A DNA stretch of 64,000 nt from Muribaculaceae bacterium (lineage in GTDB: Bacteria > Bacteroidota > Bacteroidia > Bacteroidales > Muribaculaceae): assembly GCA_017621225.1 (NCBI GenBank), contig JAGATN010000025.1, positions 1 to 64,000 of the forward strand, read 5' to 3'. Made by a program: the position numbers and the translations under genes. Shown one piece after another: positions 7,455 through 16,689 of the stretch (its first letter is position 1; each line of letters begins with the position of its first letter). The notes beneath the pieces were generated by a model. That model saw nothing but the letters and a program-made list of their open reading frames with translations, had not been told where the DNA came from and made no database searches.

Positions 7455-9074
7455 ATGCTGTCTAAAATATTGATAACCGCATTAGCCTTGACTACGGCAG
7501 CCGACATATACGCCGGCGACACCACACCTCAATCCGACTACGACAAATGGGAACTCGTGTGGAGCGACGATTTCAATGGCCCGAAACTCGACACGAACGT
7601 GTGGAGCCGCACCACGCGCGGCGCGGCCGATTGGCAGAACACCCAGTCTGACGACGAACGATGCCTCGAATTGCGCAACGGGCTGTTAGTGTTGAAAGGA
7701 ATAGTCAACGACAACCTCGAAGCCGATACGGCGCGCTTCCTCACCGGCGGCATCTGGAGCCTCGGAAAGAAGCAATTCGAACCCGGACGAATCGAGGTCA
7801 GGGCGCGACTTCACGGCGCAAAAGGAGCATGGCCCGCAATATGGATGATGCCTTTCGACACCGAAAAAAATCATTGGCCCCTCGGAGGCGAGATCGACAT
7901 GATGGAGCGTCTGAATAACGACACCATAGCCTATCAGACCGTGCATTCAAACTACACCCACAACCTCGGGCTCAACAAAAATCCGCGCAATGGCGCTACC
8001 GGGGCGATAGACCGCGACGGATTCAACACTTACGGAGTCGACATGTACCCCGACAGCCTCGTATTCCACATCAACGGAGTAAAAACGTTTACATACCCCA
8101 AAATATCGACCGACAAGCCGGGGCAATTCCCATTCTACCAGCCCCAATACATGCTCATCGACATGCAGCTTGGCGGCAATTGGGTGGGACAAGTCGACCC
8201 GGCGGACTTGCCGGTGGAGATGGAAGTAGACTGGGTGCGACAATATCGCCTGAAACCCACCGAGCAATCACCTGCCACAAGCGACGGATACACGATGGTG
8301 TGGCACGACGAATTCGACATCGACGGGAAGCCCGCACCGCATTGGAACTACGAAAAAGGATTCGTTCGCAACAAGGAGCTTCAATGGTATCAGCCCCAAA
8401 ACGCAACGGTAGAGAACGGATGCCTCGTAATAACCGGAAAGCGCGAGGAGGTGACGAACGATTCATACGATCCGTCAAGCCGCGACTGGCGCAGGAATCG
8501 CCCGAAAGCATCGTACACGTCATCGTGCCTCACCACATCCGACAGCTTCAACTTCATGTACGGACGCCTCGAAGTGCGGGCGCGCATACCGGTCACCTCG
8601 GGTGCATGGCCCGCAATATGGACGCTCGGAAACAAATGGGGTTGGCCGGCAAACGGCGAGCTCGACCTTATGGAATATTACCGCCGCGACCGACCCATAA
8701 TATTGGCCAACGCATGTTGGAGGGGAGCCGACGGTAGCTCGGAATGGGATGAATCGACCACACCCCTAACCTCATTTACCGACACTGACAGCGAGTGGGC
8801 CTCGAAGTTTCACATATGGCGCATGGACTGGACTCCCGAAACCATAAAGATGTATCTCGACGACCGACTGCTCAACGAAATTCCGCTTTCGCAAGCCGAC
8901 AAAGGCGGCGGACGCCACAATGACGTAAACCCGTTTGCAAACGACGTAGAAGGGTTCGGCCACTACATATTGCTGAATCTTGCAATAGGCGGAAACGGCG
9001 GCATTCCCGACGATGCGTCATTCCCGTTACGCTACGAAATCGACTACGTGCGAGTGTACGAAAAGCAGCCTTGA
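7455..9074 (+). CDS. Tandem two-domain GH16 glucanase-like enzyme
   Basis: The 539-residue protein has a signal peptide (about 1-20) and two complete GH16 domains. Domain 1 (about 32-265) carries the catalytic motif GEIDMME with E146, D148 and E151. Domain 2 (about 278-539) carries GELDLME with E402, D404 and E407. In GH16 the first and last Glu of ExDxxE are nucleophile and acid/base, so both halves look active. GH16 includes laminarinases, mixed-linkage glucanases, agarases and keratan or mucin endo-galactosidases; the substrate cannot be read from these motifs. Tandem GH16 pairs in one polypeptide are less common than single domains. It shares an operon with the GH84 gene. Confidence 0.9.
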   Translation: MLSKILITALALTTAADIYAGDTTPQSDYDKWELVWSDDFNGPKLDTNVWSRTTRGAADWQNTQSDDERCLELRNGLLVLKGIVNDNLEADTARFLTGGIWSLGKKQFEPGRIEVRARLHGAKGAWPAIWMMPFDTEKNHWPLGGEIDMMERLNNDTIAYQTVHSNYTHNLGLNKNPRNGATGAIDRDGFNTYGVDMYPDSLVFHINGVKTFTYPKISTDKPGQFPFYQPQYMLIDMQLGGNWVGQVDPADLPVEMEVDWVRQYRLKPTEQSPATSDGYTMVWHDEFDIDGKPAPHWNYEKGFVRNKELQWYQPQNATVENGCLVITGKREEVTNDSYDPSSRDWRRNRPKASYTSSCLTTSDSFNFMYGRLEVRARIPVTSGAWPAIWTLGNKWGWPANGELDLMEYYRRDRPIILANACWRGADGSSEWDESTTPLTSFTDTDSEWASKFHIWRMDWTPETIKMYLDDRLLNEIPLSQADKGGGRHNDVNPFANDVEGFGHYILLNLAIGGNGGIPDDASFPLRYEIDYVRVYEKQP

Positions 9075-9125
9075 CCCGATGCAGGCAAGCCGAAAAAGGT
9101 AGACAAAAGTCTGTGTGAAAATGCC

Positions 9126-10187
9126 TCAGTCGTCAACGTGACGCAACGTGATCAGCGGCGAAGCATCGTAACGCGGCAACACCATCAGCTGCAAGCCGCA
9201 GCGACGCGACTCTATGCTTCCGTCGCCATTGCCCACCTCGTCGAATCCCGCCGAGGCAAGCGCGCTCCGCACCGCATCGAGAGCAAGCTCTGGCGTGTTG
9301 TTGTCGGCACTCAGATGGCATAGGAATATGTATCGCAATCGGTCAGAGCAGCACTGAGCCAGAAAACGTGCCGCGTCATCATTCGAAAGATGCCCGTTTT
9401 CAGCCTTTATGCGCGCTTTCAGGTGCGCCGGATAGCGTCCTTCGGCAAGCATTTTTTCGTCATAATTGCTCTCAATCATTATGTACTGCGCCATACGCAT
9501 GTAATGGTCGACTCGCGGCGTCACGCAGCCCAAATCGGTGGCCACGGCAAAGCGATGATGGCCGTGCGTAATGAAAAATCCCGAATTGTCGGTGCCGTCA
9601 TGGCTCACCTCGAATGCCACTATGTCAAAATCGCCTATCTTGAACGGAAACTCCTTGTATATCGGGCGGTGATAATCCTTCAGCCGGCGCGATATGCTGT
9701 GACGACGCATAATGCCGTTAAACGTTCGCGGAGTGCAATATACACCTATGTGCCTGTATTTTCTGACAAGCGAATACACGTATCGCACATGGTCGCTATG
9801 GTCATGCGTCAGGCAAACGCCCTTCACATTCTCCATGCTCAGCCCTTTATGTTCGAGGCCCTCCTTGATCTTGTCGACATCCACCCCCGCATCTATGAGA
9901 AATCCGCCCGTGCTGTCGCCTATGTACGAGCAGTTGCCGCTACTGCCGCTGCCGAAGCTGATGAACGAAATCGAATCGACCGACGTAAGCATGTTTATCG
10001 GCTGCATGAGGTCGATGGTTCCGTCATCGAACGTCTCCGTGGCAGTCTTCTCCGAGGCCGACTCCATGACGAAAGCCTCTATCGACGGATGCACCGGCAG
10101 CTTCGAAGTCTCCGGCATGAATTCTTCCGAGAAGTCAAACAACGTGAGTTGCTCCTTTGGCGATTTAATCTTTAGTTTGCGTGCCAT
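9126..10187 (-). CDS. MBL-fold metallo-hydrolase, YycJ/WalJ-like
   Basis: The 353-residue protein belongs to the cytoplasmic metallo-beta-lactamase-fold hydrolases. The zinc motif HDHSDH is at 128-133, with later metal ligands in SHDGTDN and at the C-terminal HLS motif (FLCHLSADN). Relatives of YycJ/WalJ are single-strand DNA exonucleases or related phosphodiesterases linked to repair. The family core begins near residue 72 (SISFISFGSGSSGN). Ahead of it is an unusual charged extension of about 70 residues (KEQLTLFDFSEEF) that resembles a protein-binding tail more than a fold; a later start at Met67 cannot be excluded. It converges with the GH16 gene and follows the RsmI-like gene on the same strand after 15 bases. 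Confidence 0.8.
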   Translation of the reverse strand: MARKLKIKSPKEQLTLFDFSEEFMPETSKLPVHPSIEAFVMESASEKTATETFDDGTIDLMQPINMLTSVDSISFISFGSGSSGNCSYIGDSTGGFLIDAGVDVDKIKEGLEHKGLSMENVKGVCLTHDHSDHVRYVYSLVRKYRHIGVYCTPRTFNGIMRRHSISRRLKDYHRPIYKEFPFKIGDFDIVAFEVSHDGTDNSGFFITHGHHRFAVATDLGCVTPRVDHYMRMAQYIMIESNYDEKMLAEGRYPAHLKARIKAENGHLSNDDAARFLAQCCSDRLRYIFLCHLSADNNTPELALDAVRSALASAGFDEVGNGDGSIESRRCGLQLMVLPRYDASPLITLRHVDD

Positions 10188-10202
10188 GACCGAAAGAATC
10201 CG

Positions 10203-10931
10203 TTACAAGTAAATGAGAAATATGGTTGGTATCTTATCGTAGTCGAACGTCGATTTGCGCCACTGAGCCATCGTTTTGGTCAGAATCGACTGCCGCGGAC
10301 CGGTTATGTCGGACGCCACGCACAGCCGCATGTCCGACGGCATGGTCCGGCACAATTCGCCTATCAGTTTATTATTGCGATAAGGGGTTTCGATGAATAT
10401 CTGAGTCTGATGTTCGCGAAGTATGCGCCGCTCCATCTCCTTCAGTCGCGCCGCGCGCGCCGAAGCATCCACCGGCAGATAGCCCACGAAAGCGAATGTC
10501 TGACCGTTAAAGCCCGACCCCATCAGCGCGAGCAGTATGCTCGAAGGCCCTATCAGCGGAACCACCTCATAGCCGCGACGCTGCGCCTCGGCCACCGCGT
10601 CGGCACCCGGATCGGCCACTGCCGGACATCCGGCTTCCGACACCACAGCCATGTCATGGCCCTCCTCAAGCGGTTTGAGCATCGCCGGCACGTCGGCAGG
10701 CGAGGTATGTTCGTTAAGCTCCACGAACGACAGCTCGTCAATCGATATTTCACGGTCGCAGCGCTTCAAAAAACGCCGCGCCGACCGAATGTTCTCCACG
10801 ATGAAGTATTTCACGCTCCGGGCCACCTCGATGTTACGCTGTGGCATAACCTCGCTCGGAGCCACGTCGCTGAGAGGCACCGGCAGAAGATATAGTACGG
10901 GACGAGAAGTCATTGCATCTGATTGGCTCAT
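10203..10931 (-). CDS. SAM-dependent tetrapyrrole-methylase-fold methyltransferase, RsmI-like
   Basis: The sequence shows the family start (RPVLYLLPVPL), the central EAGCPAVADPGADAV motif and the GPSSILLALMGSG SAM-binding loop. RsmI methylates the 2'-O of C1402 in 16S rRNA. Bacteroidetes often carry this shorter paralog besides a canonical rsmI, so the exact target is uncertain. The reading frame is open further upstream to a TTG, but that TTG lies inside the TAACTTTG promoter box at 10948-10941. The start is therefore ATG 10931 or, better matching the family N-terminus, ATG 10913 (MTSRPVLYLL). It is followed after 15 bases by the MBL hydrolase gene. Confidence 0.82.
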   Translation of the reverse strand: MSQSDAMTSRPVLYLLPVPLSDVAPSEVMPQRNIEVARSVKYFIVENIRSARRFLKRCDREISIDELSFVELNEHTSPADVPAMLKPLEEGHDMAVVSEAGCPAVADPGADAVAEAQRRGYEVVPLIGPSSILLALMGSGFNGQTFAFVGYLPVDASARAARLKEMERRILREHQTQIFIETPYRNNKLIGELCRTMPSDMRLCVASDITGPRQSILTKTMAQWRKSTFDYDKIPTIFLIYL

Positions 10932-10940
10932 ATTCAACTG

Positions 10941-10948
10941 CAAAGTTA
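10941..10948 (-). promoter_or_regulatory. -7 box of the RsmI-like gene
   Basis: On the minus strand the sequence is TAACTTTG, a match to TAnnTTTG. It decides the gene start, because initiation at the upstream TTG inside the box is impossible for a transcript beginning downstream of it. Confidence 0.6.
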
Positions 10949-10993
10949 ATAATCAAATTTCGTTAAGTTTCAACATTTACATTTTTTAGTGCA

Positions 10994-11031
10994 CAAAAAA
11001 ACGATCGGGATGACAACAATCACCCCGATCG
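10994..11031 (-). terminator. Terminator of the beta-barrel receptor gene
   Basis: CGATCGGG and CCCGATCG form the stem around ATGACAACAATCAC. On the minus strand it is followed directly by seven T. It lies about 45 bases past the receptor stop at 11075. Confidence 0.85.
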
Positions 11032-11074
11032 CCACATAATTAAGATTCCATACCCAATTCACACACGAACGGCA

Positions 11075-13903
11075 TCAGAACCGACGGCCCGGTCCACCAC
11101 CGGGACCGCCAAAGCCGCCACGACCCGGACCGTGACCCGAACCGGGGCCGAATCCCGGACCTTCTTCAGGCGACGGATTCTTGCCCTTGCCAAACGTTGT
11201 GAACTTATAACTAACTGAGAACATAAAGTAGCGAGTGAGTGCATTGAAGCGCGTATCGTCGATATAGTTCGCGGTGATGTTTCGCGAAATATTTGAACGC
11301 TGCTGCAATATATCATACACATTCATCGAAAAGGTAAGCGCTTTCGACTTCAGCGTCTGATACGATATGGATGCATTCCACATCCACTGATTCTGGTCGT
11401 AGCCGGCCGAATAACCTCGCGTAGCGGTGTACGACAGGTTGCTTTCGAGTATCAGGCCAATCGGAGTATAGTAGTAGGCGCGGAACATGCCTCCATACGA
11501 GTGAACCAATCTGTTCGACGACGTTTGCACTGAGTTGTGCGTCGACTGCAGACGATAGTACGGACGAAGCTCAAGTTCAATGTCGTCGGGACGGAACGAC
11601 AAGCCCATCGATTCGTTCAAGTTAAACGATTGGCTACGGTTGCGCAGGCCGTTGTTAAAGCCTATCGACTGGTTGAAGCCTGCCATGAAGTGATTGTTGA
11701 ACTGGAAATTCTTGTTTCTGAACGGCGTTGAAAACATTGTTCTCAACCAGCCGTTCCATACGCCGTTGACATTTTCGTAAGTGGTAACCTGACCACCCGT
11801 CGAGCTGTCGAACGTGGTTTTCGAAACTATCGAGTTTTGCGTTAACGAGAAATTACCCATCACCATTATGGAGCGCTGTGCCTCCATGTTGAAATCCTGG
11901 AAACGGACGTTCATGCTATGGCTGAACGTAGGGTCGAGGTTCGGGTTACCGATAACCACTCGCAAGGGGTCGGACATATCGGCCACTGGCTGCAACTGGC
12001 TCATTGAAGGCTGCGACGTACGTCCGTTGTAGTGCACGTTCAACGAACGCGTCTTGCTCATGCGGTGACGGTAGCGTATGTACGGAGCGTAATTCCACAC
12101 CCAACGCGTAGGTATGTTTCGCGCCGAATTGATGAGATCGGTACTTTCCGACATCGTGGGCACGGCCGACATACCGGCGTCGAGATTTGCCGTCTTCGAC
12201 ACATATTTATAACCTAAACGTATATCCTGATTGAAGTAATCGTTGCGGAAACGGTTGCTGAGTTCGCTGTTGAACAACAATTCGTCATAATCCACCCAGG
12301 GATCGCCGAATTCGGGATACACAATGGGGTGATCGTACACAAGCTTGTCGGCATTGTTCCAACGATACTGCATACGATACGACAGCGTTGCGAAATGGCC
12401 GCGTTTCGGGTCGCCGAGAGGTTCGGTCCATGTGGCGCGGAATGAGGCGTTGTCGCTCCAGTTGCGGTTGTTGGTATACTGGTCGTACAGGTCAATCGAG
12501 TCATTGAACAGGTAGAACATATTGTACGAATAGCTGTTATCCTTTTCACGACGGTTGGAGTGATCGTAATTGACCTGAACCGAATATGAACGTCCGGGAT
12601 GACTGCGGAAACGGTGGTTATAGATAAGATCGGCTCCGAAACTTATCGACGTTCCATGCGAGTCGGACGTATTGAAGCTACGGCTCACTTTGGTGCGCGA
12701 GGCATCGCCGGCCATCACCAACGTAGAGTCGAGGCTATTGCCGTCGTTGACGTTATATCGTATGTTGGGGCGGAATTCCAACGTATTGAACGAGTCGGGA
12801 TTCCACTGCATGCGAAATCCGGCACGAACGTTATGGCCGTTATCTTCCGAGCTTCGACCTATTGTAGAGTACGACGTTGAATCGGCAAACATATATTGAC
12901 GTTCCTGCTGGCGAGTCACGAAACGATCGGAATGACTGTACATCAATTCACCGCCGATGCGAAATATCTCCTTATTGCCGACATTGAAGTTCAAGCCGAA
13001 TGCCTGCGAAGTATTTATGCCGTTAGTGCCTCCGAATCGACGGAATCCGCCGCCACCTTCCGAGAAGCCCGATTCATTGACGTTGTTGAAGTTGCCGAGA
13101 AATGTTATCTGATTGTCGTTCCAAAAACGGTTGATGTTGAATATGCCCTTATAGCGTTCGTCGGTACCGTATCCCAATTCCACGTTGCCGAAGTAACCGT
13201 TTTTCATGCCCTTCTTAACCGTGAGGTTTATCACTGTTTCCTCCTCGCCGTCGTCAACGCCGGTGATGCGCGCGAGGTCGCTCTTTCGGTCAACCACCTG
13301 AAGCTTGTCGACCATGGTGACGGGAAGGTTTTTCGATGCCACCTGCGGGTCATCGCTAAAAAACTCCTTGCCGTCTACAAGTATCTTTTTCACCTCCTTG
13401 CCGTTGGCCGTTATCTTGCCTTCCGAGTCGACCTCAACGCCCGGCAAGCGCTTGAGCAGATCCTGTACCACTGAATTTGGTTGTGTCTTATACGAATCGG
13501 CGTTATATTCCACCGTATCTTCCTTTACCTTTATTTCAGCCTTCACACCCGTCACGGTCACTTCCTGAAGCGAAATGTCCGATTCCGACATCGTAACGAC
13601 GGGTAGATCGACATTACTTTTCACAATCTCCACATTCTGGAGCTTGTTTGCATACCCTATATACGAAAACTCAACAATGTATTTGCCTTTCTTTACTCCG
13701 GTAATCGTAAACGTACCTTTTTCAGTAGTTCGCGCTCCTTTTACGAATGCCGAGTCGGCCATTGCCAACAGTCGTATCGTAGCTCCGGGGAGCGGTTGAT
13801 TCATATCATCATTAACCGTACCTTTAATATTGTAGGCAAATGTGCACATAACGCACATCAAGGATAGCACTGTCGTCAGACAGCGTCGTAACATAACACT
13901 CAT
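11075..13903 (-). CDS. Outer-membrane beta-barrel receptor with carboxypeptidase-regulatory-like domain
   Basis: The 942-residue protein has a signal peptide (1-23), a carboxypeptidase-D-regulatory-like beta-sandwich (about 24-100, IKGTVNDDMNQPLPGATIRL), a plug-like segment (about 110-220, LLKRLPGVEVDSEGKI and ILVDGKEFFSDDP), and a long barrel to about 905 ending FMFSVSYKFTTFG. This layout matches the OMP_b-brl_3 group related to TonB-dependent transporters; the ligand is unknown. No SusD gene is adjacent, so it does not look like a classic polysaccharide locus. After the last strand there is an unusual Gly/Pro/Arg-rich tail of about 35 residues (GPGFGPGSGHGPGRGGFGG). It is transcribed alone, away from the lipoprotein at 14102, and ends at a strong terminator. 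Confidence 0.88.
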   Translation of the reverse strand: MSVMLRRCLTTVLSLMCVMCTFAYNIKGTVNDDMNQPLPGATIRLLAMADSAFVKGARTTEKGTFTITGVKKGKYIVEFSYIGYANKLQNVEIVKSNVDLPVVTMSESDISLQEVTVTGVKAEIKVKEDTVEYNADSYKTQPNSVVQDLLKRLPGVEVDSEGKITANGKEVKKILVDGKEFFSDDPQVASKNLPVTMVDKLQVVDRKSDLARITGVDDGEEETVINLTVKKGMKNGYFGNVELGYGTDERYKGIFNINRFWNDNQITFLGNFNNVNESGFSEGGGGFRRFGGTNGINTSQAFGLNFNVGNKEIFRIGGELMYSHSDRFVTRQQERQYMFADSTSYSTIGRSSEDNGHNVRAGFRMQWNPDSFNTLEFRPNIRYNVNDGNSLDSTLVMAGDASRTKVSRSFNTSDSHGTSISFGADLIYNHRFRSHPGRSYSVQVNYDHSNRREKDNSYSYNMFYLFNDSIDLYDQYTNNRNWSDNASFRATWTEPLGDPKRGHFATLSYRMQYRWNNADKLVYDHPIVYPEFGDPWVDYDELLFNSELSNRFRNDYFNQDIRLGYKYVSKTANLDAGMSAVPTMSESTDLINSARNIPTRWVWNYAPYIRYRHRMSKTRSLNVHYNGRTSQPSMSQLQPVADMSDPLRVVIGNPNLDPTFSHSMNVRFQDFNMEAQRSIMVMGNFSLTQNSIVSKTTFDSSTGGQVTTYENVNGVWNGWLRTMFSTPFRNKNFQFNNHFMAGFNQSIGFNNGLRNRSQSFNLNESMGLSFRPDDIELELRPYYRLQSTHNSVQTSSNRLVHSYGGMFRAYYYTPIGLILESNLSYTATRGYSAGYDQNQWMWNASISYQTLKSKALTFSMNVYDILQQRSNISRNITANYIDDTRFNALTRYFMFSVSYKFTTFGKGKNPSPEEGPGFGPGSGHGPGRGGFGGPGGGPGRRF

Positions 13904-14101
13904 AAATATTCTTTAAATTAAAATACGTAATGATAGACCGCCTTTTACATAAAAGGTTTAAAGTAATGCCCCATTTTTTTTACCATAGTCAATTTTTCAT
14001 CTACAAATTCATACGCGTTAACACTTGTAGAGCGAACACATGCCGCCATTCGCTTGTCTATACATTAATAAATGTCTTTTTCCCAATTAAAGCCACGAAC
14101 T

Positions 14102-14521
14102 ATGAAACACAATATATTAAAGGTGACATGCTTGGCCATCGCTTCGACGGCACTATCATCGTGCGACGCATTATGGGATTCGTCGTTCGGCATCGGTTCG
14201 GACGGCTACAACATGGGCATCAACGTCAGCACGCCGATCTATCCTCTGCTCCCGCCGTCGCCGCCGTCGTTCGGCGGATGGACACCCGCCTGGGGTTGGG
14301 ACTATCCCATCTACAACGGGCCCTCCTATCGCCCGGTGACACCCATACGCCCCTCACCCGTTCCGCCTCCCCGACCCGGCATACGCCCGCCGCTCAACAC
14401 CGGCGGAAACAATAAGCCGGTCATAAAACCCGACAACGGCAACCGCCCCGGCAGCTCCATCGATCGTCCGGGGAACTCCGGACAACGACCGGGTGCAAAT
14501 CTGCGCCCCGGACGCAAATAA
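14102..14521 (+). CDS. Small proline/glycine-rich lipoprotein
   Basis: The 139-residue product starts MKHNILKV and has a lipobox STALSSC with lipidation at about Cys20. The mature part is rich in Pro, Gly, Asn and Arg, with repeats such as RPSPVPPPRPGIRPP and DRPGNSGQRPG, so it is probably extended and disordered at the envelope. The reading frame is open 30 bases further upstream, but the ATG at 14102 gives the clean signal peptide. No family was recognised. It is divergent from the receptor gene at 13903, whose product also ends in a Gly/Pro/Arg-rich tail; whether the two are connected is unknown. Confidence 0.7.
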   Translation: MKHNILKVTCLAIASTALSSCDALWDSSFGIGSDGYNMGINVSTPIYPLLPPSPPSFGGWTPAWGWDYPIYNGPSYRPVTPIRPSPVPPPRPGIRPPLNTGGNNKPVIKPDNGNRPGSSIDRPGNSGQRPGANLRPGRK

Positions 14522-14608
14522 CGTGCCCGAAAGCACGCTCAGCGGCACCGAATGAGGCCTGATATGAGGCCTTAAACAAAAAAACATCTGTGATTGGGTA
14601 GCAAAATG

Positions 14609-14639
14609 TTTGGCTATTCGGATTTTTTCCTTAATTTTG
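14609..14639 (+). promoter_or_regulatory. Bacteroidetes-type promoter of the Lrp/AsnC gene
   Basis: TTTG at 14609-14612, 19 bases, then TAATTTTG at 14632-14639 is a full consensus match. The start codon at 14673 is 34 bases downstream. Confidence 0.8.
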
Positions 14640-14672
14640 TCAAACACTTCATACTAATACCACAGATTACAG

Positions 14673-15134
14673 ATGGAAAAGATTGACAATCTTGATAGGC
14701 GAATACTTGAAATAGTAATGTGCAACGCCCGAATAGCATCAAAGGACGTGGCTACGGAATGTGGCGTTTCGCGTGCCGCAATACACCAACGTATACAGCG
14801 AATGATTGACCTTAAAGTGATAACGGGGTCGGGCTACAACGTAAATCCCAAAGCGTTGGGCTACCGCACCTGCACGTACATAGGCGTCACGCTCGAACGA
14901 GGTGCCATGTATCGTAACGTAGTGCCTGAACTCGAAAAAATTCCGGAAGTGGTTGAATGCCACTTCACGACAGGCCCGTACACCATGTTGCTGAAACTGT
15001 TTGCACGCGACAACGAGCACCTGATGGAACTCCTGAACAACAAGATACAGATGATTCACGGAGTCACCGGAACCGAAACGCTGATTTCGCTCGACCACAG
15101 CATATCGCGCGAAATACCCATTCATTACGATTGA
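14673..15134 (+). CDS. Lrp/AsnC family transcriptional regulator
   Basis: The 153-residue protein has an N-terminal winged helix-turn-helix (about 1-60, NLDRRILEIVMCNARIASKD with the recognition region GVSRAAIHQRIQRM) and a C-terminal RAM/ACT-like ligand domain (about 70-150). Family members bind DNA as oligomers and respond to amino acids. The likely targets cannot be inferred from position: the gene has its own consensus promoter, and pyrH starts 66 bases after it. Confidence 0.92.
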   Translation: MEKIDNLDRRILEIVMCNARIASKDVATECGVSRAAIHQRIQRMIDLKVITGSGYNVNPKALGYRTCTYIGVTLERGAMYRNVVPELEKIPEVVECHFTTGPYTMLLKLFARDNEHLMELLNNKIQMIHGVTGTETLISLDHSISREIPIHYD

Positions 15135-15200
15135 AAGGCTTAGCGCCACCTTCTCATTAACCACAATCATACACCACTCATCATTGTTATAAATCGAATC

Positions 15201-15911
15201 ATGAGATCAAAATACAATCGAGTATTGCTGAAATTAAGCGGCGAATCGCTTATGGGATCGCAAGGGTACGGAATCGACACCAAGCGACTCAACGAATATG
15301 CATCGCAAATAAAAGAGATAGCCGACAGCGGCGTGCAAGTGGCCATAGTAATAGGCGGAGGCAACATATTCCGTGGCCTGCAGGGCGCGGCAAAGGGCTT
15401 CGACCGCGTGAAAGGCGATCAGATGGGAATGCTTGCCACCACCATCAATTCGCTCGCCCTCAGTTCGGCGCTTGAAGCCGCCGGACAGAGCGCCCGCGTA
15501 TTCACCGCCATCAACATGTTTCCCATCGGCGAACATTACAGCAACCGCAAAGCCATAGAGGCTCTCGACGACGGCTACGTAGCCATAATAGCCGGCGGAA
15601 CGGGAAATCCGTTCTTCACCACCGACACCGCGAGCGCATTGCGCGGCATAGAGGTAGGCGCCGACGTGATGCTCAAAGGCACCAGAGTCGACGGCATATA
15701 TACCGCCGACCCCGAGAAAGACCCCACGGCCACGAAATTCTCCGAAATAACATACGACGAGGTTTACAATCGCGGACTAAAAGTCATGGACCTGACCGCC
15801 ACGGCGCTCTGCAAGGAAAACGGCATGCCCATAGTGGTATTCGACATGGACACTCCGGGCAATCTTGCCAAAGTGATTGCAGGCGAACCCATCGGCACGC
15901 TCGTGTACTGA
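15201..15911 (+). CDS. pyrH: UMP kinase
   Basis: The 236-residue protein phosphorylates UMP to UDP in pyrimidine synthesis in the cytoplasm. Family motifs are the N-terminal LLKLSGESLMG, the glycine loop GGGNIFRG and the C-terminal region GTRVDGIYTADPEKDPTA. Length is normal for the hexameric bacterial enzyme. The frr gene follows 55 bases later, the common bacterial pyrH-frr order, so the two are likely co-transcribed. Confidence 0.97.
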   Translation: MRSKYNRVLLKLSGESLMGSQGYGIDTKRLNEYASQIKEIADSGVQVAIVIGGGNIFRGLQGAAKGFDRVKGDQMGMLATTINSLALSSALEAAGQSARVFTAINMFPIGEHYSNRKAIEALDDGYVAIIAGGTGNPFFTTDTASALRGIEVGADVMLKGTRVDGIYTADPEKDPTATKFSEITYDEVYNRGLKVMDLTATALCKENGMPIVVFDMDTPGNLAKVIAGEPIGTLVY

Positions 15912-15966
15912 TGGCAACGGACTCCCGACCGCATAAATAAGAAAATAACAACAAAACATACAAACT

Positions 15967-16524
15967 ATGGAAGTAAAAGACTATCTAAATTCGTCGGAAG
16001 AAAAGATGCAACTCGCCGTAGAATATCTCGACGAATCATTAGCCCACATCCGTGCAGGCAAAGCCAATCCGAAAATACTCGACGGCATAAAAGTGGAATA
16101 TTACGGTAGCGCAATGCCCATATCAAACGTGGCCAACGTGTCGGTTCCCGACGCACGCACCATCGTGATAACTCCGTGGGAAAAAGCCATGTTCAAGGAA
16201 ATTGAAAAGGCCATCATCAATTCCGAGCTCGGCATCACGCCCGAAAACAACGGCGAAGTGATTCGCATCGCCATACCGCCGCTCACCGAGGAACGCCGCA
16301 AAACGCTCGTGAAGCAATCGAAGGCCGAAGCCGAACAAGCCAAAGTATCGGTGCGCAATGCCCGCCGCGACACCATCGACGCCCTGAAAAAAGCCGTTAA
16401 GCAAGGCATGCCCGAGGATGTTGAAAAGGATGGCGAAGCTGCCGTGCAGAAACTTCACGACAAGTATCTGAAGAAAATCGACGAGCTTTTCGCTGCAAAA
16501 GAAAAAGAGATACTTACGGTATAA
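15967..16524 (+). CDS. frr: Ribosome recycling factor
   Basis: The 185-residue protein splits post-termination ribosomes together with EF-G. It starts [20 protein letters not shown] and has the conserved stretch VADARTIVI-like '[16 protein letters not shown]' and the helix [20 protein letters not shown]. Length and helical pattern match the family. It lies downstream of pyrH, and a strong hairpin follows at 16563. Confidence 0.97.
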   Translation: MEVKDYLNSSEEKMQLAVEYLDESLAHIRAGKANPKILDGIKVEYYGSAMPISNVANVSVPDARTIVITPWEKAMFKEIEKAIINSELGITPENNGEVIRIAIPPLTEERRKTLVKQSKAEAEQAKVSVRNARRDTIDALKKAVKQGMPEDVEKDGEAAVQKLHDKYLKKIDELFAAKEKEILTV

Positions 16525-16562
16525 TAACCCATCGGCATCACACGACATTAGTCAATAAAAGC

Positions 16563-16594
16563 CGAACAGCCACGCACATATGCGTGGCTGTTCG
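16563..16594 (+). terminator. Strong hairpin after pyrH-frr
   Basis: CGAACAGCCACGCA and TGCGTGGCTGTTCG form a perfect 14-bp stem with the four-base loop CATA. The T run after it is weak, but its place 39 bases after the frr stop supports a terminator or transcript-end stabiliser. Confidence 0.65.
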
Positions 16595-16651
16595 TGTTGC
16601 TCCACATAGCACCGTCAACGCTTTCACACGTTTTCGACAACCAAAATACCA

Positions 16652-16672
16652 CTAAGAAACTGTTTCTAAAAC
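16652..16672. repeat. Minimal palindrome matching the MITE-like termini
   Basis: CTAAGAAACTGTTTCTAAAA contains AGAAACTGTTTCT, which corresponds to the two outer ends (AGAAACTGTTT and GTTTCT) of the elements at 19500 and 56651 without the interior. It may be a collapsed copy or a target-like site. The short length makes this tentative. Confidence 0.35.
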
Positions 16673-16689
16673 ACCATAACATTAATGAC

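Noticed and set aside
14072..14101. Earlier start of the proline-rich lipoprotein
   Set aside because: It begins with a non-ATG codon and would place ten residues ahead of a clean lipoprotein signal peptide; MKHNILKV at 14102 is better.
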